Source: Helicobacteraceae bacterium
GTDB taxonomy: Bacteria > Campylobacterota > Campylobacteria > Campylobacterales > SZUA-545
Length of the DNA stretch: 5,408 nucleotides
Direction: 5' to 3'
Assembly (NCBI GenBank): GCA_003250175.1
Contig: QKHD01000182.1
Location: forward strand, 1-5,408
Part shown: one piece after another, positions 1 to 4,762 of the stretch
How the letters are laid out: each line of letters begins with the position of its first letter
How positions within the stretch are numbered: position 1 is the first letter of the stretch
Position numbers and translations under genes: made by a program
Notes under the pieces: model-generated
Database searches by the model: none
Told to the model about the DNA's origin: nothing
What the model saw: only the letters and a program-made list of their open reading frames with translations

Positions 1-533
1 GCCAGGGTGAGGGCCAGGGCGCGGATATAAGTGCCCTCGCTCACCGTGGCCTCGAAGGTGACGAAGGGGTGGCAGTAGGCGATGAACTTGGTTTCATAGA
101 CCGTGATCGGGATCGAGGGCAGGTCCACCGCCAGCCCTTTTCGGGCCAGATCGTAGGCGCGCTTGCCGTCGATCCACTTGGCGGAAAACTTAGGCGGCAC
201 CTGCTCGGTGATCGCTTCCAGCGCCTTGACCTGCTGCATGACGGTGGCCTCCGGAAGAATCGGCAGCTCCGTGACCTGGGTGATCTTCTCGATATCCAGC
301 CCCTCGCTCTCCGCACCCAGCCAGAGGGTGGCGCGATACGTCTTGGGCGCCTTGGCCAGAAAACGGAAAAGTCGCGTGTACTTGCCGAATGCGACGACGA
401 GCACGCCCTTGGCGATGGGGTCTAAGGTTCCGGAGAAGCCCGCTTTTTTCTCTCCGTATTTGCGTTTGATCCGGCCCAAAAACCAGTTGGAGCTGATAAA
501 CGGAGGCTTGTAGACGACAAAGAGTCGGTTCAT
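1..533 (-). CDS. truB: tRNA pseudouridine(55) synthase TruB, N-terminal 177 residues (C-terminus beyond the left edge)
   Basis: TruB isomerises U55 to pseudouridine in the T-loop of most tRNAs, in the cytoplasm. The reading frame starts at the ATG at 533-531 and stays open to the edge. It begins MNRLFVVYKPPFISSN, the usual K-P-x(3)-SSN substrate-binding start. GTLDP at residues 35-39 holds the predicted catalytic Asp38. YRATLWLGAESEGLD follows at about 67-81. Further on come PPKFSAKWIDGKRAYDLAR (about 113-131), ITVYE, and SEGTYIRALA near the end, the counterpart of the SxGTYIR motif. About 100 C-terminal residues are missing, judged by family length. The base before the SGT segment is Phe (AGFSGTLDP), where enterobacterial enzymes have His (GHTG); from memory the Campylobacterota have Phe or Tyr here, so this is lineage-typical. 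The ATG overlaps the helicase stop in ATGA, so translation is probably coupled. Confidence 0.95.
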   Translation of the reverse strand, partial: MNRLFVVYKPPFISSNWFLGRIKRKYGEKKAGFSGTLDPIAKGVLVVAFGKYTRLFRFLAKAPKTYRATLWLGAESEGLDIEKITQVTELPILPEATVMQQVKALEAITEQVPPKFSAKWIDGKRAYDLARKGLAVDLPSIPITVYETKFIAYCHPFVTFEATVSEGTYIRALALTL

Positions 534-2590
534 ATACGCTCCACGAAACTGGCGAGAATATCCCGCTTGCTGCCTCCGAAGTTGATGGCGAGCTTGAACT
601 CTTTGCCCACCTTGGATACGCCCACCACGCGACCCATGCCGAAAATCTTGTGCTTGACCAGGTCGCCTTTTTTGTAAGGCTGCCCGCCGTCAAGTTTGAG
701 CGAGCCCTGAATGACGCCCGATTCGCTCAGGAAACGGGATTTGTTCATGAAGTCCCGCTTGCCGCGGAAAAAGCGGCTCTTGACGTAGCTTAAGGTCAGA
801 TCGTGGCGGGCGCGGGTCAAGGCGACGTAGCCCAGACGCCGCTCTTCTTCCATGTCGTTGCCGTCGCCCAGCAGGGGGAAGTAGCCGTCTTCCATGCCGA
901 TGATAAAGACGTGGTCAAACTCCAGACCCTTGGCGGCATGGACGCTCATCATGGAGATCGATTCGCCGTCGATGGCGTCGGCTTCGGAAGAGAGGGCGAT
1001 GTCATGCAAAAAGGTCTCGATGGTCTCCTCCGGATTTTGCTTGGAAAAATCCCGCAGCAGGCCGTAGAATTCGTCGATGTTGAGCACCCGCTCGATCTCG
1101 TCGCCCTCGATATACATCTTCCGGATGCCCGTGGCCTTTTCGAACTCGTCGATAAAGGTGTAGGGGGTGTCGCCCAGCTTGGCCTGCAGGCCGTGGATCA
1201 TGGCGGCGAACTCCTTAAGGGTCTGGGCGTTTTTCTTGCTCAGCACCTGGCTGATCTCCTCTTCGCTGGCCTCTTCGATGTAGGCGAAGATCGGTTTGCG
1301 AAGCCCTTCGGCATGCATCTCCAGCTTGTCCAGGGAGGTTTTGCCGATGCCCCGTTTGGGCTTGTTGACGATCCGTTTGAGGGAGAAGTCGTCGCTGGGG
1401 TTGGTGATGACCCGCAGGTAGGAGATGACGTCCTTGATCTCGGCGCGTTCGTAAAAGCGGATGCTATCCACGAGGCGGAAGGGAATCTGCTCTTTGGTAA
1501 AGCGTTCTTCCAGGGAACGGGAGAGGGCGTTGATCCGGAAGAGGACGCAGATCTCCCTGGGGCGAACCCCTTCGTTGATCAGCTTGCGGATGCGGGTGGC
1601 CAGCTCTTCCGCTTCGTCCGACTCGTTGGCCGATTCGATCAGGGTGATCTCCTTGCCGTCGCCCTTGGTGCTGCGCAGGTTTTTGCCGTGGCGGGAGCGG
1701 TTGTGGGAGATCAGCTCGTTGGCAGCGGCGAGGATCTGGGAGGTGGAGCGGTAGTTGTCTTCGAGCTTGATGGTGGTGGCGTCGTCAAAATGGGCGGGGA
1801 ACTCCAGAATATTTTTCACGTTCGCCCCGCGCCAGCCGTAGATGCTCTGGTCGTCGTCGCCCACGACGCAGATATTGGAGTGGGTGGAGCAGAGCTTGCG
1901 CAGAATCTGGTACTGCAGTTCGTTGGTATCCTGGTATTCGTCCACCATGATGTACTGGAACTGTTTGCTGGTGCTTTCGCAGATCTCCGGATGCTCGTCA
2001 AGGACGCGATAGGTCAGGGCCAGCAGGTCGTCGAAATCGACCAGGTTGTTGGCGTGGAGGTAGTTTTCGTACTTTTCGTAAACCTGGGCGATCTCCTGGT
2101 AGCGCTTGCCGTGTTCACCCTCGATATTGCGGACCTTTTCGATGGCGGTCTGGGGGGAGATGAGGGAGTTTTTATAGTGGCTGATCTCGTTGGCGATCTG
2201 CTTGATGGTGGTCTTGGGGTTGAACTGTTTGAGGATCCGTTTTTTATCATCCGTGTCGATGATGACGAAGCTGTTCTTGCGCCCCAGCTTGTCCATGTGG
2301 AATTTTAAAAAGTATAAACCGAACTTATGGAAGGTAAAGAGTTTGGGTGGGTAGGAGACATCGTCGATCATCATTAGGGCCCGTTCGCGCATCTCTGCGG
2401 CGGCCTTGTTGGTAAAGGTCAGGGTCAGGGTATTGGCCGGATCAATGCCCAAAGCGATCAGGTAGGCCAGACGGGTGGTGATGGTCTTGGTCTTTCCCGT
2501 ACCTGCGCCCGCAAGGATGAGAATGGGGCCATCAATGGCTTCGACCGCCTCTTTTTGTGCCGGGTTCAGGTCTTTGGTCAGTTTTTCCAT
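530..2590 (-). CDS. uvrD: UvrD/PcrA/Rep-type superfamily 1 ATP-dependent 3'-5' DNA helicase
   Basis: This 686-residue protein is a complete SF1A helicase that unwinds DNA during repair and replication restart. All family motifs are present in order: Q motif LNPAQKEAV (8-16), Walker A AGAGTGKT (27-34), Ia TFTNKAAAEM (58-67), Ib TFHKF (86-90), II VDEYQDTN (216-223), III VVGDDDQSIYGWRGA (242-256), IV LEDNYRST (276-283), V MSVHAAKGLEFDHVF (548-562), and VI EERRLGYVALTRAR (582-595). The tail from about 639 (YKKGDLVKHKIFGMGRVVGV and onward) is the small Tudor-like C-terminal domain of PcrA/UvrD, so the protein is UvrD/PcrA-like rather than Rep-like. Length is normal. The ATG at 2590 has only a weak Shine-Dalgarno (AAAGAT), but the Q motif position supports it. 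It is divergent from lysR and coupled to truB by ATGA; from memory Campylobacter keeps the same helicase-truB pair. Whether it is functionally UvrD or PcrA cannot be told from sequence. Confidence 0.96.
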   Translation of the reverse strand: MEKLTKDLNPAQKEAVEAIDGPILILAGAGTGKTKTITTRLAYLIALGIDPANTLTLTFTNKAAAEMRERALMMIDDVSYPPKLFTFHKFGLYFLKFHMDKLGRKNSFVIIDTDDKKRILKQFNPKTTIKQIANEISHYKNSLISPQTAIEKVRNIEGEHGKRYQEIAQVYEKYENYLHANNLVDFDDLLALTYRVLDEHPEICESTSKQFQYIMVDEYQDTNELQYQILRKLCSTHSNICVVGDDDQSIYGWRGANVKNILEFPAHFDDATTIKLEDNYRSTSQILAAANELISHNRSRHGKNLRSTKGDGKEITLIESANESDEAEELATRIRKLINEGVRPREICVLFRINALSRSLEERFTKEQIPFRLVDSIRFYERAEIKDVISYLRVITNPSDDFSLKRIVNKPKRGIGKTSLDKLEMHAEGLRKPIFAYIEEASEEEISQVLSKKNAQTLKEFAAMIHGLQAKLGDTPYTFIDEFEKATGIRKMYIEGDEIERVLNIDEFYGLLRDFSKQNPEETIETFLHDIALSSEADAIDGESISMMSVHAAKGLEFDHVFIIGMEDGYFPLLGDGNDMEEERRLGYVALTRARHDLTLSYVKSRFFRGKRDFMNKSRFLSESGVIQGSLKLDGGQPYKKGDLVKHKIFGMGRVVGVSKVGKEFKLAINFGGSKRDILASFVERI

Positions 2591-2624
2591 AAGTTATCTT
2601 TATAAAAGCATAAATTATTTTTTT

Positions 2625-2646
2625 ATATTATAGTGTTCTATTATAT
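2625..2646. promoter_or_regulatory. imperfect inverted repeat over the uvrD -10 region, possible operator
   Basis: ATATTATAG (2625-2633), a 4-nt centre TGTT, and CTATTATAT (2638-2646) form a 9-bp dyad with one mismatch. It covers both TATAAT candidates of the helicase promoter and lies upstream of the lysR promoter. This is the kind of place where a divergently encoded LysR protein may bind. The AT-richness makes chance symmetry plausible. Confidence 0.25.
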
Positions 2647-2654
2647 CACAAAAA
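2627..2654 (-). promoter_or_regulatory. candidate promoter for the uvrD-truB operon
   Basis: On the minus strand, TATAAT lies at 2632-2627 with a poor -35 candidate TTTTTG at 2654-2649, a 16-bp spacer. A second TATAAT sits at 2645-2640 without a good -35 at the right distance. Housekeeping promoters in Campylobacterota often have a strong -10 and only T-rich sequence upstream, which fits. The region is so AT-rich that chance matches are likely, so only the general location is supported. Confidence 0.4.
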
Positions 2655-2674
2655 CCAAAAACATCTCCGGAGCC

Positions 2675-2703
2675 TTGCGAAGAGTATTATTTTATGTTAT
2701 AAT
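2675..2703 (+). promoter_or_regulatory. sigma70-type promoter of the lysR gene
   Basis: A perfect -10 box TATAAT (2698-2703) follows a -35-like TTGCGA (2675-2680) at exactly 17 bp. Transcription would start near 2710, giving a leader of about 40 nt. A CTCCGGAG palindrome (2665-2672) ends 2 bp before the -35 box. Confidence 0.7.
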
Positions 2704-2704
2704 A

Positions 2705-2720
2705 TAGTTACTTTTAACTA
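2705..2720. promoter_or_regulatory. perfect inverted repeat at the lysR transcription start, possible autoregulatory operator
   Basis: TAGTTA (2705-2710) and TAACTA (2715-2720) are perfect reverse complements around CTTT. The dyad begins just after the -10 box and spans the predicted start of transcription, where a bound protein would block the promoter. LysR-type regulators commonly repress their own genes from such sites. No protein-binding evidence exists here, so the role is inferred. Confidence 0.35.
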
Positions 2721-2741
2721 ATAATTTGTATCCAAACCTTA

Positions 2742-2746
2742 AAGGA
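2742..2746 (+). promoter_or_regulatory. ribosome binding site that fixes the lysR start
   Basis: AAGGA ends 6 nt before the GTG at 2753. This supports GTG over the in-frame TTG at 2726, which lies upstream of this site. Confidence 0.75.
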
Positions 2747-2752
2747 CAGGTC

Positions 2753-3664
2753 GTGCTAAAAGACTTTTCGAAAATTAATACCTTCTTGACTGTAGCACGT
2801 GAACGCAGCTTCTCGAAAGCGTCGGCAAAAATCGGGATCTCCCAGCCGGCGGTCACCCAACAGATCAAATACATCGAAGACTACCTCCAGTGCAAGATTC
2901 TGGAGCGCAAGAAAAACGGTATCGTTTTAACCAAAGAGGGCAACGAACTCTTCCGTACGGCCATGAAACTGGAAAAGTGCATCGGCATGGCGGAAAAAGA
3001 GCTGCTCAAGGTCATTAACAAAAAAATCGCCCTGCAGATCGGGGCGTCGTCAACCATCGGAAACTACATTCTCCCCAGCTTCCACGACAAGATCAACGAA
3101 AACCTCGGCGATGAAGTGATCATCAACATCGGCAAGAGCGCCGATCTGATCGAAGAGCTTCTGGAAAAACGGATCGATATCGCCCTGATCGAGGCGCCGG
3201 TCTTTAAAGACGGCATCCACTACCGCGAGTGGCTGGATGACGAGATCATCATGTTCTCCAACAACGTCCTGCCCAAGAGCATCCGTCCTGAGGATATGAG
3301 CGGGTTTAGCTGGATGTGCCGCGAGCCGGAAAGCCACACGCGCAAACTGGCCATGGAGGCCTTTGAGAGCGTGGGGATCGACTGCTCCACCTTCTTTGAC
3401 AACCAGAACATCCTCAGCGATGCGACGGCCATCAAGCAGACCATTCTGAAAAACCGCGGCGGTGAACGTCCCATGGCCTCCATGATCTCAAAGTTCCTCA
3501 TCGAGGACGAGGTCAAAAACGGCCAGCTCTTTATTACGAAGATCAAGGGCTTTAACATCACGCGAAAGTTCTACATCGCCTACCTCAAAGAGAACAAACA
3601 CGACGCCATCGTCATCAATGCCGTCAACTTCCTCATGAAACAGAAAGCTACCCTAAGCATCTGA
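2753..3664 (+). CDS. LysR-family transcriptional regulator
   Basis: This is a 303-residue DNA-binding regulator of normal LysR length. The start GTG gives MLKDFSKINTFLTVARERSF, the usual first helix. The winged helix-turn-helix covers about residues 5-64, with the recognition helix around SQPAVTQQIKYIE (30-42) and the wing ending in GIVLTKEGNELF (56-67). A linker helix with many Lys and Glu residues follows. The effector-binding part begins at KIALQIGASSTIGNYILPSF (about 92-111) and contains ELLEKRIDIALIEAPV, typical of the first subdomain. From memory it resembles the LysR regulator shared by Campylobacter and Sulfurimonas, but its ligand and targets are not known from sequence. It is divergent from uvrD and convergent with the pab operon. 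An own promoter and terminator indicate a monocistronic unit. Autoregulation is likely from its position next to two dyads. Unlike the minus-strand genes, it contains no TCCGGA site. Confidence 0.93.
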   Translation: MLKDFSKINTFLTVARERSFSKASAKIGISQPAVTQQIKYIEDYLQCKILERKKNGIVLTKEGNELFRTAMKLEKCIGMAEKELLKVINKKIALQIGASSTIGNYILPSFHDKINENLGDEVIINIGKSADLIEELLEKRIDIALIEAPVFKDGIHYREWLDDEIIMFSNNVLPKSIRPEDMSGFSWMCREPESHTRKLAMEAFESVGIDCSTFFDNQNILSDATAIKQTILKNRGGERPMASMISKFLIEDEVKNGQLFITKIKGFNITRKFYIAYLKENKHDAIVINAVNFLMKQKATLSI

Positions 3665-3671
3665 CCATAAC

Positions 3672-3697
3672 GCTCCGGAGCTTTCCGGAGCCTTTTT
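3672..3697 (+). terminator. intrinsic terminator of lysR
   Basis: GCTCCGGA (3672-3679) and TCCGGAGC (3684-3691) form a perfect 8-bp GC-rich stem with loop GCTT, followed after one C by five Ts (3693-3697). It starts 7 nt after the lysR stop codon. On the minus strand the same stem is not followed by a U-tract, so it should be strong only for lysR. The T-run overlaps the stop codon of the convergent gene. Both arms are copies of the TCCGGA palindrome that recurs across the window. Confidence 0.93.
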
Positions 3698-4166
3698 ATT
3701 TCTTCTTGTTAAACAGACTTTCATTCTCCGGATTGGAGAGAATCGCCTCAAAAGATCGGCTTTCACTGCCCAGGTTCACTGGGGCGGATTTGCGCCGTTT
3801 GGGAAGGGTGGCGGTGAGGTTGACAAAAACCACCGTGTCGCCGACCAGCAGCTGCAACACCGAATCGATGGGGACTTCTACGACGGTCGCGAAGTTTTCC
3901 GGGCCAAAACCTGCTTCAAAGGCCAGCACCATATCATCCTGAATGACGGCTGTCTCGAAGGAGTAGCCCGCCACCATGAAAAGGGTCAGGGGTTTGAGGG
4001 CATTTTGAATGTGCTCCGGAAGGGGCGTGCGGAAGGTAACATCGGAGAGATTGCACAAAATGCCGAATTCAACACCCTCATCGAGAAAATAGGCGACCGT
4101 CTCCAGGGCGTGGTCGGTGAGCATCTCGGCAAATTCTTGCTGTTCCAGCAGGGTTTGAATAAACAT
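3696..4166 (-). CDS. conserved-looking uncharacterised protein, last gene of the pab operon
   Basis: The 156-residue product has no family I can name with confidence. The gene begins with three tandem ATGs (4172, 4169, 4166); the Shine-Dalgarno GAAGG touches the first and sits 6 nt before the third, so 4166 is chosen. No signal peptide or membrane helix is evident. Residues 1-35 look helical, and 36-117 look like alternating beta strands, including TPLPEHIQ (48-54), FEAGFGPENF (83-92) and VEVPIDSVLQLLVGD (96-110). The last 35 residues are a polar, Lys- and Ser-rich tail ending NKKK, probably disordered. The order of helix, strands, ARFGG-like loop, VP-x-x-x-V and flexible tail recalls SspB, the ClpXP delivery adaptor, but the match is weak. 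Position after pabC indicates co-transcription, which need not mean a role in folate synthesis. Confidence 0.8.
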   Translation of the reverse strand: MFIQTLLEQQEFAEMLTDHALETVAYFLDEGVEFGILCNLSDVTFRTPLPEHIQNALKPLTLFMVAGYSFETAVIQDDMVLAFEAGFGPENFATVVEVPIDSVLQLLVGDTVVFVNLTATLPKRRKSAPVNLGSESRSFEAILSNPENESLFNKKK

Positions 4167-4168
4167 CA

Positions 4169-4762
4169 TCATCCTTCAATTCGTATGGCATCGATCGTTC
4201 CGGCGACATAAAAGCCGCTGAGGGCATTCATGAGCGCAACATGGGAGTAGCGGTGCAGCTGCTCTGCTTCGATTTTTTCCGGAACCAGCCAGCGGGCGTC
4301 GATCAGGCGCTGCCGCATGGTTCCGCGAAGCAGGGGCTGCTCCGGAGTGATCCATCGCGAACCGTCCCAGAGGGCGATATTGGCGATGGTCGTGTCGGTG
4401 ACGAGCCCCTCTTTAATAATCAGGGCATCGTCGCAACCGGCGCGTTGAGCCTGCGCTGCCAGCTGCTCCAAGGCGCTGCGTTCGGCAAATTTATAATTAT
4501 AGTCCATATCGGACGGCAGGGCCAAGAGTTTAGCCTTTTTTGTGAGCAGATAGGGGTGGTAACTCACTTCGGCGTGCCTACGGTCGTAGAGAACCCGGCA
4601 GCGGTAGGTGCCGGTTTTCGGGGCATTGGCCAGCAAGCAGGCAAGGTCAAACGCTCCGGAGCCGTAAAAGTGCTGCAACGTGCGGTGTATGCGCTGCGTA
4701 TGGTAGCGGAGGTTGCCGGGGATTCCCTGCTGTATCCGGATGGTTTCAAGAAAACGGGACAT
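4169..4762 (-). CDS. pabC: aminodeoxychorismate lyase, PLP-dependent class IV aminotransferase fold
   Basis: PabC cleaves 4-amino-4-deoxychorismate to p-aminobenzoate and pyruvate, using pyridoxal phosphate. The 197-residue protein starts FLETIRIQQGIPGNLRYHTQR at residue 4, the usual ETxR...L..H..R segment. YKFAERSALEQL (90-101) carries the likely PLP lysine, Lys91. DDALIIKEGLVTDTTIANIA (111-130) matches the DEALLLD..G.VTE...SN segment, and LLRGTMRQRLI (144-154) the cofactor-binding GxxR loop. It lacks the first 25 or so residues of free-standing PabC such as the E. coli enzyme, and instead begins where the lyase half begins in PabB-PabC fusions. Its start overlaps the pabB stop by 17 nt; its own Shine-Dalgarno is weak (GGTGA, 9 nt upstream), so translation probably depends on pabB. 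Another class IV activity is possible, but the pabB neighbour makes the lyase call likely. Confidence 0.87.
   Translation of the reverse strand: MSRFLETIRIQQGIPGNLRYHTQRIHRTLQHFYGSGAFDLACLLANAPKTGTYRCRVLYDRRHAEVSYHPYLLTKKAKLLALPSDMDYNYKFAERSALEQLAAQAQRAGCDDALIIKEGLVTDTTIANIALWDGSRWITPEQPLLRGTMRQRLIDARWLVPEKIEAEQLHRYSHVALMNALSGFYVAGTIDAIRIEG
4173..4177 (-). promoter_or_regulatory. ribosome binding site inside the end of pabC
   Basis: GAAGG, read on the minus strand, forms part of the last sense codons of pabC (Glu-Gly) and directly precedes ATGATGATG. Spacing is 0, 3 and 6 nt to the three ATGs, which favours the third as the start. The pabC stop TGA (4171-4169) lies within the same repeat, so terminating ribosomes should reinitiate here. 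Confidence 0.65.

Noticed and set aside
803..2308. A 501-codon open frame on the plus strand opposite the helicase gene
   Set aside because: The translation is low-complexity, rich in Val, Asp, Gly and Leu, with no recognisable domain. It is what the codon bias of the helicase produces on the opposite strand.
2685..2704. TATTAT-N8-ATAATA inverted repeat
   Set aside because: It consists only of A and T in a very AT-rich spacer and includes the lysR -10 box; symmetry of this size is expected by chance.
2726..2752. Nine-codon N-terminal extension of lysR from a TTG
   Set aside because: LysR proteins normally begin a few residues before the first helix, as GTG 2753 gives. The Shine-Dalgarno at 2742-2746 lies inside the extension.
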